This document shows positions 35,138-43,017 of a stretch of 64,000 nt of DNA, piece after piece. The notes under the pieces are model-generated. The model did no database searches. It was not told where the DNA came from and worked only from the letters and a program-made list of their open reading frames with translations. The position numbers were made by a program, and so were the translations under genes. The DNA lies in assembly GCA_900315105.1 (NCBI GenBank), contig OMXX01000007.1, forward strand, positions 45,585 through 109,584. The letters run 5' to 3'. The stretch is from an uncultured Prevotellaceae bacterium (GTDB lineage Bacteria > Bacteroidota > Bacteroidia > Bacteroidales > Bacteroidaceae). Position 1 is the first letter of the stretch. Each line of letters opens with the position of its first letter.

Positions 35138-36088
35138 TTAACTCTTCGGTTTTCCTCGGAAACTATTACGGACGTTGCCCGACTCGCAATTCCGACAAAG
35201 CAGTTCCGTAGCTCTATGATGACGGAAACCTTCAATCATAGCCTTGGCACGTGGTGAGTCGAGAATCTCATCAAGCGACTGAGTAAAGAGATTTCCAAGC
35301 TTTATATCACCATTATGATCCATACAGCAAGGCACCAAACTTCCATCAGAAAGAACACCAATCTGCTTGTGGAGAGCCTTGCAGAATATCTCAGCCCCCC
35401 TCCTACTCCCCCGAGGGGGAGAGTTTTTAGTCACCTCTTTTTGTTCAAAAACATCATTTAAGGGATCTATACTATCTAAAAATCCCTCCCCCTCGGGGGA
35501 GTTGGTAGGGGGCAGGACTTTAGGCCACTCAAACTTCCTATCAAACTCGAGATACAGATTATCACATAGACGATAGCCGTCAGGACGCTCATGCCAAGGT
35601 TTTTGCACGTATTTCTCCAGAAGTTGCATAACCTGTTCGTTTTCACTCTCGCGTCCACCTTGATTCCAAAGCCTCAGCACAACACAAGTGCCTTGTTCAG
35701 CCGCAGGAATTGCGAATTGCATCACCTTATCTATATATTCTGCAAGTATGCCCTTGCCATTACTTTCGTGGGAATGTAATGATAGCTGCACCTTGTGGGG
35801 AAGAGAAGACAGAAGACGCATAGCCTTGACTGGCAAAGTGCCGTTGGAAGTAAGTACGGTATTGAAACCTTTTTCACGCGCCATACGGATGAAATCAGGC
35901 AGGAGAGGATGAAGCATAGGCTCGCCCATCAGATGGAAATACAGGAAGATAGCCCTACCACGAAGTCGATCTGTGACAAGGTCAAATTCCTGTGCAGTCA
36001 TACGTCTTTCAGCCCTGTTATGCTTAGGACAGAAATCGCAACTCAGGTTGCATACATTGGTTATCTCAATATAGCAGCGGTCAATCAA
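35138..36088 (-). CDS. Radical SAM / SPASM domain protein with in-frame palindrome insertion
   Basis: 316 residues. The radical SAM cluster motif is CNLSCDFC near 12-19; a MGEPMLHPLLPDFI substrate-edge segment and TSNGTLP follow. A SPASM-type C-terminus holds CKAL, VPCCMDHNGDIKLGN and LCRNCESGN, so a second Fe-S cluster is likely. The start reads TTG at 36088; no ATG lies before the cysteine motif. Between barrel and SPASM domain about 42 residues (VLPPTNSPEGEGFLDS...KNSPPRGSRRGAE) are encoded by an inserted GC-rich palindrome pair (35392-35516). The substrate is unknown; relatives modify peptides or sugars. Confidence 0.8.
   Translation of the reverse strand: MIDRCYIEITNVCNLSCDFCPKHNRAERRMTAQEFDLVTDRLRGRAIFLYFHLMGEPMLHPLLPDFIRMAREKGFNTVLTSNGTLPVKAMRLLSSLPHKVQLSLHSHESNGKGILAEYIDKVMQFAIPAAEQGTCVVLRLWNQGGRESENEQVMQLLEKYVQKPWHERPDGYRLCDNLYLEFDRKFEWPKVLPPTNSPEGEGFLDSIDPLNDVFEQKEVTKNSPPRGSRRGAEIFCKALHKQIGVLSDGSLVPCCMDHNGDIKLGNLFTQSLDEILDSPRAKAMIEGFRHHRATELLCRNCESGNVRNSFRGKPKS
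35392..35516. repeat. Composite GC-rich palindrome inside the radical SAM gene
   Basis: Two elements, CCCCCTCCTACTCCCCCGAG at the left and CTCCCCCTCGGGGGAGTTGG at the right, are inverted copies about 65 bases apart, giving an insertion of about 125 bases that keeps the reading frame. Confidence 0.8.
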
Positions 36089-36343
36089 TTCTATTTACTA
36101 TTTTAGTATTTACGATTTACTGTTTTTTATATCTACAATTTACTATTTGCCTACAAAGTTACAATATTTTTTCTTTTTTCCCGACATTTATTTGGTATAT
36201 TCACATACTTTTGCTATCTTTGCACTCATATAAGGTCTAAGGCCTAAAGACCAAGGAATAAGGTCTGAAAGCCTTCAACCTTAGTCCTCTGACCTTAGAC
36301 TTGAAACTATAGACCTTAGTCTTTTGACCTTAGACAAACAATT
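36089..36343. repeat. Word arrays TACTATTTACGATTTACT and AAGGTCTAAGG/GACCTTAGAC
   Basis: At 36094-36150 AT-rich words (TTTACTATTT, TTTACGATTT, TTTACTGTTT) precede the radical SAM start. At 36232-36343 the word AAGGTCTAAGG passes into GACCTTAGACTT and GACCTTAGTC units. A standard promoter (36191-36222) lies between them. Confidence 0.8.
36191..36222 (+). promoter_or_regulatory. Promoter of the signalling operon
   Basis: TTTG (36191-36194), 20 bases, TATCTTTG (36215-36222). The leader of about 130 bases contains the AAGGTCTAAGG word array, a potential hairpin in front of the first gene. Confidence 0.65.
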
Positions 36344-36362
36344 ATAATCTTATCCTATTTCT

Positions 36363-37523
36363 ATGATAAAAATTCTAAGCGTGGATGATGAGCTTGACCT
36401 GGAGCTCCTGCTAACCCAGTATTTCCGCAGAAAGATTCGCAAGGGTGAATATGAGTTTTACTTTGCGCACAACGGTGTAGAAGCCATGCAGATGCTTCTG
36501 CAACATCCAGATATAGATATAGTTCTCTCCGACATCAACATGCCGGAGATGGACGGACTCACGCTTCTCAAGAAAATCAAGGATCGCAACAACCCTGCCC
36601 TGAAGGTGGTTATGGTAAGTGCCTACGGCGAAATGAGCAACATACGTCAAGCCATGAACAATGGTGCCTTCGATTTTGCCACAAAGCCTATCGACCTTGA
36701 GGACTTGGAGCGCACCATAGAGAAGGCACGTGAAGAGATTGAGTTTGTAAAACAGTCGCAGAAAGAGCATGGACAGTTGGTGGATCTAAAGGCAGACCTC
36801 AGTCTTGCTGCCGAGGTACAGTCGGCTATTCTGCCTAACAAGTTCCCTCCTTTCCCCGATGTGGCTTCAGAAGTAGATATCCATGCCACGATAAAACCTG
36901 CAAAGGATGTGGGAGGCGACTTCTATGATTTTTTCCGCATAGACGATGACCATATAGGTTTCGTGATAGCTGACGTATCGGGCAAGGGTGTACCAGCCGC
37001 CTTGTTTATGACCATGAGCTATACGTTGCTTCGCTTCACGGGAACAAGGAGTCTGACACCCGTTACCACAGTATCAGAATCAAATGATATGCTGTCAAGG
37101 GAGAGTTTTGACTCAATGTTCGTAACCGTCTTCTATGGTGTGTATTGCATAAGCACAGGCGAGATGCGATATGTAAATGCAGGACATAATCCACCATATA
37201 TCATCAAAGCCAACGGCAATGTGGATGTACTGCCCCATTCCAATAATATATGCATGGGAGTTACAGAGGGATTCCCATATCAGGAGAGCACCCTGAAAAT
37301 GGAAAAGGGCGATATGCTCGTAACATTCACCGATGGTGTGACGGAGGCTTGTGACCTGAACAACAACCTATATGGAGAAGGACGGCTTGAATCCTTGCTT
37401 GCAACGCTGAGAGGCAATACCGCCCAAGAGGTCACCTCTGCTATCGACAATGCCGTTAACGCTCATGCCAATGGTGCAGATCAGAGTGACGACATCACGA
37501 TAATGGCGATAAAGAGAAAGTAA
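36363..37523 (+). CDS. Response regulator with PP2C/SpoIIE phosphatase output domain
   Basis: 386 residues. Receiver domain 1-120 with phospho-acceptor Asp57 (VLSDINMPEMDG) and conserved Lys in TKPIDLED. After a linker, a SpoIIE/RsbU-type serine phosphatase domain (about 160-386) carries VGGDFYDFF, IADVSGKGVPAAL, TDGVTEACD and QSDDITIMAI, all metal-binding residues included. It should dephosphorylate a serine/threonine target, likely a partner-switch antagonist, under control of phosphorylation at Asp57. No STAS antagonist is in this window. First gene of a tight operon with two kinase genes. Confidence 0.9.
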   Translation: MIKILSVDDELDLELLLTQYFRRKIRKGEYEFYFAHNGVEAMQMLLQHPDIDIVLSDINMPEMDGLTLLKKIKDRNNPALKVVMVSAYGEMSNIRQAMNNGAFDFATKPIDLEDLERTIEKAREEIEFVKQSQKEHGQLVDLKADLSLAAEVQSAILPNKFPPFPDVASEVDIHATIKPAKDVGGDFYDFFRIDDDHIGFVIADVSGKGVPAALFMTMSYTLLRFTGTRSLTPVTTVSESNDMLSRESFDSMFVTVFYGVYCISTGEMRYVNAGHNPPYIIKANGNVDVLPHSNNICMGVTEGFPYQESTLKMEKGDMLVTFTDGVTEACDLNNNLYGEGRLESLLATLRGNTAQEVTSAIDNAVNAHANGADQSDDITIMAIKRK

Positions 37524-37554
37524 AAAAAAGATCTCTCCCCCATAGGGATAATTT

Positions 37555-39192
37555 ATGAATAATTCTGCTAACACACGAAAGAGGATGCTATTGCTCTGGC
37601 GAAAGTACGGAGCTTTAGTTGGCGTCGCAGCAATCAGTTGCGGTGTAACCTACCTTGTGTGTGATCAGGCATACGAGGCAAAGACAGCCGAACTTCAGGA
37701 ACAGATATCCGACCTCCAGAAGAAAGAGCTTCAGGCAAAGGTGACACAGCGCGTAAGCGAGCAGATGGAGGACATAGCCTTTCAGCAGAAGGACATCTCA
37801 GACAAACAGCGTGAAGAGGCTGTGAGACAGTCGCGTATAGCTGATATGGAGCGCGGCAAGGCAGAGATAGAGAGAGGATTTGCACAACAGGCCCAGAAGA
37901 AAGCCATGCAGGCAGCAGAACAGGCTGACCAGATGCGTATCATGGCTGTGGATCAGAAGGAGCTTGCCACAAAGAATATGATGGAAGCGGAAAAGGCCCG
38001 TGCCAAGGCCGATACGCTGTTCTATCTCTCTATGGGCAATTCTCTTGCACAGTCTGCCCTCGCCAAGGGAAGTGTGGCAACGGATATTTCACGACTCCTT
38101 TCTTATGCCTCATGGCACTATACCAAGCAGTATGGCGGCCAAGAGAACTCCGATAACGTATATAAGGCTCTTCTCTATTCTTCCAATTCCACAGAGAAGA
38201 TGTACACGGGACTCAAAGGTAATGTGAGAAGCGTGGATATCATCAAGATAGACGGTGCACGCTGGGTTCTAGGCATAACTGACTATGGAGAAGTAATACT
38301 ATGCAACGATGCACGAGAGCGTTGGCAATTCAATATTGAGAATGCTCCTTTCCGAAGCATGGCTATGCTTTCCGATAACAAGATAGCAGCCATGACATCC
38401 GACGGTTTGGTCGTTGTCATGGAGTTCAGCGGTGCACGCAATCCCCGTATGAATGTGTTGGGCACGATAAGGATCGGACCTGGAGTATGGAAGGGTATCT
38501 GTACCATCGGAAAGAATTTGCTTGTAGCGATGAACGACAACTCCCTTGTATGGATAAATGCCCAACTGATGGCAATCAAGGATATCATAGACCTCAACCC
38601 AGGACTTCTCACTCTTGGTTATGAAGAAGAGAACGGTATCCTACACGTCTTCGGGGTTAACGGTCTGCACTACACGACATCTTCCACAAAATCGAGTCGG
38701 TATAAGCGCTCTGACCTCAAAGAGGTAAAGGATAACGTAACGGCATTCTTCCATGACAAGCAGAACGGCAGTAACCTGCTCGGAACGGAGTCGGGTACTA
38801 TATATGTCACAGACAAGAACGGACATGTGACAAGCACAATGATCGGTCATACAGGTGCCATTACTTCGATAAAGGCAGTCAACCGTTCCGTTGTCTCCAC
38901 TAGCTATGACCATACCATGCGTTTCTGGTCGTTTGCCACCGCGACATCAATTGCAGAGTCTATTGAGTTCCGCTTCGACTCATGGCCTCTGTCGTTTGTC
39001 GTTGACAACGACTCGCAGATGATATGGATAGGCAATGAGGCAGGAAACATGAACCGCTTCTGTACATCAGTAGCCAAGAATGCTATTTCCACACAGTCAT
39101 TGCTACGCCGTGAGTTCACACGGGATGAGTGGAACTACTATATCGGTGAATCCGTGCCTTACCGCACATTCATGAAAGGAGGTGGGAAATGA
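37555..39192 (+). CDS. Membrane-anchored coiled-coil and beta-propeller protein
   Basis: 545 residues. A membrane helix at about 15-35 (ALVGVAAISCGVTYLVC), a Gln/Glu/Ala-rich coiled coil (about 40-150), a helical stretch, then from about 215 a beta-propeller with WD40-like units (TSMIGHTGAITSIKAVNRSVVSTSYDHTMRFWSF). It overlaps the next gene by 4 bases (ATGA) and likely works as a scaffold between the phosphatase and the two kinases. Sidedness of the propeller is unclear. No enzymatic motif is visible. Confidence 0.72.
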   Translation: MNNSANTRKRMLLLWRKYGALVGVAAISCGVTYLVCDQAYEAKTAELQEQISDLQKKELQAKVTQRVSEQMEDIAFQQKDISDKQREEAVRQSRIADMERGKAEIERGFAQQAQKKAMQAAEQADQMRIMAVDQKELATKNMMEAEKARAKADTLFYLSMGNSLAQSALAKGSVATDISRLLSYASWHYTKQYGGQENSDNVYKALLYSSNSTEKMYTGLKGNVRSVDIIKIDGARWVLGITDYGEVILCNDARERWQFNIENAPFRSMAMLSDNKIAAMTSDGLVVVMEFSGARNPRMNVLGTIRIGPGVWKGICTIGKNLLVAMNDNSLVWINAQLMAIKDIIDLNPGLLTLGYEEENGILHVFGVNGLHYTTSSTKSSRYKRSDLKEVKDNVTAFFHDKQNGSNLLGTESGTIYVTDKNGHVTSTMIGHTGAITSIKAVNRSVVSTSYDHTMRFWSFATATSIAESIEFRFDSWPLSFVVDNDSQMIWIGNEAGNMNRFCTSVAKNAISTQSLLRREFTRDEWNYYIGESVPYRTFMKGGGK

Positions 39193-41990
39193 TAAAAGCC
39201 AAAAGTCTAAAGTCTAAAGTCAAAGGTCTTTTGCCTCTTGTCTTTTGTCTTTTGCCTCTTTCTGAGATAAAGGCAGACGGGAGAGGTGTGCCTTTCTTCC
39301 GCAATTTCTCATCAAAGGAATACATGGCGCACAATCGTAACTACGATATCACGTGCGATGACTATGGCACAGTATTCGTTGCCAATTTCGAGGGACTACT
39401 CTATTACGACGGTGCCACATGGAGAAAAATCCATACCCCGGGCATCAGTCGTGTGACGCGATTGGCACGAGGAAACAATGGACGTATATGGATAGGCGGA
39501 TATAACGTGTTCGGCTATCTCAAATCCGACAATCAGGGACGCATACAGATCCACGCAATTGTTTCCGACGCAGACAAGGGTGCACTCTCTGAAGTCGATG
39601 ACATCAAGATTGAGAAAGACAAGGTGTATGTGCATACCACCGCAGGCAAGACGTATGAGGTTGTGAATGAGAGTCTTCGATTTATAAAAGATGACAAAGA
39701 CCAAAACGAAAGCTCTAACCCCTCAACTCCAAACACTAATCTCTCATCTCCCGACTCGGTGAGCCTGTTGAAGATGCCGCTCGACATAAAGCTGCGCTAC
39801 AGCTACACATACGGCATTGACTTCGGTAACAGTCGCTATGCCTTTGCACCTCTTTCCGAGACCGACGGTCTTATATCCAATGCTATCAACCACATTGTCT
39901 CCAATCGCACAAATATGTTATGGGGCGCTACCGATAACGGTATCTTTGCCGTTGATGCGCTCTCTCCATACGGACAGATTGGGGAAAGAGAGGGACTGAA
40001 AGGCGAGGTAAACTGCATCTGTCAGCTTGCAGGAACATACTACATAGGCACGATGAAGGGACTGTACCGCCTTGATGGTAACAGAATACACTTGGTGGAA
40101 GACATCGACCTTGCCTGTTGGCAGCTTACACGCATCTCAGATGCAGAGATGCTTGCAGCCACATCACAAGGTCTGTACCTCATCACCCCAAGTACCATAC
40201 GACATATAACAGGCTACAACACCTTCTCTGTATGCCACGACAAAAAACAAGGCGGCTATGTCACAGGTGAAGTCGATGGAGTATATTACGTTTCCAAATA
40301 TGGACAAAAGACGATGGTTCTACCTTTGGAAAAGGTGACGAAGATACAGCATGCTAAAGGGAAGTTCACCGTGGAGAGTATCTTTGGCGAACTATGGGAA
40401 CTTTCATTCTCCGACAGCGATAGCGGAATAAAGGTTTCCGACAAGTGCATACGCCAGAATGCAGACGTAAAGGCACCGAAGCTGAGATATACAGATCCGT
40501 CGGGCACACTATGGCAAACCGACCCGGAAGGACGCAATCTTAGAGCCAGCGACAACCAACACTCAAAATCTGATTTGCCCTTATGGATGTACCCATTCAC
40601 AAAGCGTGCCCTCAACTGCCTCTACGCCTCCGAAGACGGAAAGATGTGGGTTGGTGGTGACTTCGGTGTAATAGTACTTGACACAAGGATGGTGAAAGAG
40701 ATCAAGCAGCAACCATGCGCAAGACCGTATATCCGTCAAGTGATAGCAATGGGCGACTCTGTGATGTGGGGTGGTTATTCGCCAAGAGACATGAAACCAT
40801 ACTCCGACGTGGAAGACATCATGCTACCGTCATCCTGCAATCAGCTAAATGTTACATTCTCCACTCCATACTCCTCCATTATCTGCCCTACCGAATACCG
40901 CTATCGCATCAACGGTGGAAGATGGAGTCTGTGGAGCGACCACAACGAAGTGGAGATCAATAACCTCGACTATGGAAGCAGCAGAATCGACATTCAGGCA
41001 CGCGACATGTTCGGACGAGTATCGGAAATCAGTACCCTACACTGGTCGGTAGCCACGCCTTTCTATCTGCAATGGTGGGCTTTCATTATATACCTACTCA
41101 TCCTCGTGGCAATAGTACAAAGGTTCTTACAGCATCGCACACGACGTCTGAAAGCCGAGAAGATAAAGCTTGAGACATTGGTGGCAGAGCGTACCTCTGA
41201 CCTGAAGCGAACACAGGATGACCTCGTGCGTATGGAACGTACCGCTGCGGTAGGTAAGCTCACGCAGGGACTCATCGACCGAATCCTGAACCCAATCAAC
41301 TACATCAACAACTTCTCAAAGCTCACTTCCGGTCTTGCGCAAGACCTCATGGAAGACATTGAAGATGAGAAAGATCATATGTCACAGGACAATTACGAGG
41401 ACTGTGCCGACATCATACAGATGATGAAGACCAACCTGAAGAAGATTGAGGATCACGGTATCAGTACCACACGAACCCTGCGCGCTATGGAGGCAATGCT
41501 CAACAGTCATATAGGCACTATGACAGAGCACGACCTCATTTCCCTCTGCCAACAGACGGTGAAAGTCATATCCGAATACCACAAGGCTGAAATAGCAGAG
41601 TACGGAATAAGCATAATATGCGATATGCCAAACCAGCAGTTGCCTGTCAATATCGATGCTGTATCAATAAAGAACGCCCTCATAGCATTGTTCAGCAACA
41701 GTATATACTCTGTCGTTAAGAAAGCAAAACTCAGCACACCTAACTATGTTCCAGAAATAGTGCTAAGCCTCCCGGAGGAAGGTATCGGAATCGTAATCCG
41801 TGACAACGGCATGGGCATCGGAGAAAACATCATCAGCAAAGTATTCGACCCGTTCTTCACCACCAAGCCTACAGGCGAGGCTGCCGGTGTAGGACTCTAT
41901 CTTGTACGTAATATAATAAACGATCATCATGGTAAAATCTCAGTAGAATCCCAACAGGATGAATACTGCCAATTCACAATAACACTATGA
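39189..41990 (+). CDS. Propeller-type sensor, histidine kinase-like, phospho-acceptor His missing
   Basis: 933 residues. Signal peptide, then two-component-regulator propeller repeats (about 35-510), a Y_Y_Y domain (about 545-610), membrane helix (FYLQWWAFIIYLLILVAIVQ, about 620-640), coiled coil, dimerisation helices and an ATPase domain with DNGMGIG and VFDPFFTTKPTGEAAGVGLYL. The expected GIAHEINNP of the phospho-acceptor helix is GLIDRILNP here, so His is Asp697 and the next Glu is Arg. ATP binding looks intact; self-phosphorylation at His does not. A signal-peptide stretch (KSKVKGLLPLVFCLLPL) is coded by a GTCTAAAGTC-type word array, and SSNPSTPNT (about residue 175) by another. Confidence 0.82.
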   Translation: MIKAKSLKSKVKGLLPLVFCLLPLSEIKADGRGVPFFRNFSSKEYMAHNRNYDITCDDYGTVFVANFEGLLYYDGATWRKIHTPGISRVTRLARGNNGRIWIGGYNVFGYLKSDNQGRIQIHAIVSDADKGALSEVDDIKIEKDKVYVHTTAGKTYEVVNESLRFIKDDKDQNESSNPSTPNTNLSSPDSVSLLKMPLDIKLRYSYTYGIDFGNSRYAFAPLSETDGLISNAINHIVSNRTNMLWGATDNGIFAVDALSPYGQIGEREGLKGEVNCICQLAGTYYIGTMKGLYRLDGNRIHLVEDIDLACWQLTRISDAEMLAATSQGLYLITPSTIRHITGYNTFSVCHDKKQGGYVTGEVDGVYYVSKYGQKTMVLPLEKVTKIQHAKGKFTVESIFGELWELSFSDSDSGIKVSDKCIRQNADVKAPKLRYTDPSGTLWQTDPEGRNLRASDNQHSKSDLPLWMYPFTKRALNCLYASEDGKMWVGGDFGVIVLDTRMVKEIKQQPCARPYIRQVIAMGDSVMWGGYSPRDMKPYSDVEDIMLPSSCNQLNVTFSTPYSSIICPTEYRYRINGGRWSLWSDHNEVEINNLDYGSSRIDIQARDMFGRVSEISTLHWSVATPFYLQWWAFIIYLLILVAIVQRFLQHRTRRLKAEKIKLETLVAERTSDLKRTQDDLVRMERTAAVGKLTQGLIDRILNPINYINNFSKLTSGLAQDLMEDIEDEKDHMSQDNYEDCADIIQMMKTNLKKIEDHGISTTRTLRAMEAMLNSHIGTMTEHDLISLCQQTVKVISEYHKAEIAEYGISIICDMPNQQLPVNIDAVSIKNALIALFSNSIYSVVKKAKLSTPNYVPEIVLSLPEEGIGIVIRDNGMGIGENIISKVFDPFFTTKPTGEAAGVGLYLVRNIINDHHGKISVESQQDEYCQFTITL
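39705..39752 (+). repeat. CTAACCCCTCAACTCCAAACAC word inside the sensor gene
   Basis: Encodes ESSNPSTPNTNLSS in the propeller. The same word at 44078-44113 encodes ESSNLSTLNTEPS in the receptor gene three genes further on. Confidence 0.7.
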
Positions 41991-42844
41991 GCAACTCAAA
42001 AACACCCACCCCTAAACCCTCATCAATCAACTCAAAAGAGGATTTAGACCGTCTTCTTCTCAATCAGCAGAAGCTTGCCTCTCTGGGAATGCTCAGCGCA
42101 GGTATCGCGCATGAGATACAAAACCCTCTGAACTTTGTCATCAACTTCTCGAAGATGTCAGAGCAACTCCTTGCCGACATGAAAGCCACAGTAGATGACG
42201 TACGGGAAAACATTCCCGAGGACGCTGCAGCCGAACTCGATGATATAACCTCCAACCTCACCGTCAACATGCAAAAGATACGTGAGCATGGAGAACGTGC
42301 CGTAAGCATCATTCAGGGCATACTGCTCATATCGCGCGGAAAGGAGGGAGAATGCATCCCAACCGACATCCCCCACCTACTGCACGAATACGTGTGGCTT
42401 GCATACCATGCCCAGAGGGCAAACGACAAATCGTTCAACATATCCATCTGCGAGAACTATCAGGAGGGTATGCCATGCGTCATGGTAGTTCCACAAGACC
42501 TCAGCCGTGCCGTCCTCAACGTAGTCAATAATGCATGTTATGCCGTGACCGAGAAAGCAGCCAACGAAGGTGAGGACTACAAACCAACTATCAGCATAGA
42601 GGCAAAGGTGGATAACGGTAACCTCATCATTAGTATATGTGACAACGGTTGCGGTATGACCGATGATGTTCGTAGCCGACTGTTCCACGAAACCTTCACT
42701 ACCAAACCGATAGGCAAGGGCACGGGTCTCGGCATGATCATCACCCACGATATCATTGTAAACGAGCATCATGGCAGTATCGACATCTACACAAAGCAAA
42801 ATGAAGGAACAACATTCACGTTCACTATTCCTGTAAAAGGATAA
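41987..42844 (+). CDS. Soluble histidine kinase
   Basis: 285 residues, no membrane segment. Dimerisation helix with phospho-acceptor His42 in GIAHEIQNPLNFVINF, then ATPase domain with NVVNNACYAV, DNGCGM, FHETFTTKPIGKGTGLGM and a closing FTFTIPVKG. It overlaps the upstream sensor by 4 bases. The two share the same overall DHp-ATPase layout, one with an Asp and one with His, so a heteromer in which the sensor part controls this intact kinase is plausible. The N-terminus (PTPKPSSIN) is low complexity. Its likely target is the Asp57 receiver at 36363. Confidence 0.88.
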   Translation: MSNSKTPTPKPSSINSKEDLDRLLLNQQKLASLGMLSAGIAHEIQNPLNFVINFSKMSEQLLADMKATVDDVRENIPEDAAAELDDITSNLTVNMQKIREHGERAVSIIQGILLISRGKEGECIPTDIPHLLHEYVWLAYHAQRANDKSFNISICENYQEGMPCVMVVPQDLSRAVLNVVNNACYAVTEKAANEGEDYKPTISIEAKVDNGNLIISICDNGCGMTDDVRSRLFHETFTTKPIGKGTGLGMIITHDIIVNEHHGSIDIYTKQNEGTTFTFTIPVKG

Positions 42845-42849
42845 TAAAA

Positions 42850-43017
42850 GACCCCCCCCTTACCCCTCCCATAAAAGGAGGGGAGTAGATAGTAATACTC
42901 ATTAATAATGAAAGATAAAAAACAATACATACAAACGAGTTTTCCTAAATCTCCACAGCGAGAAAAGGGTAACTACACCCCTCTCTTTATGGGAGGGGTA
43001 AGGGGGTGGGTCTTTTT
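42850..43017 (+). repeat. Inverted GC-rich elements spanning the receptor start
   Basis: ACCCCTCCCATAAAAGGAGG (42860s) and its reverse complement near 42975-43017 lie about 90 bases apart with the start codon at 42908 between them. The right element encodes NYTPLFMGGVRGWVF before the hydrophobic signal core. Confidence 0.8.
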
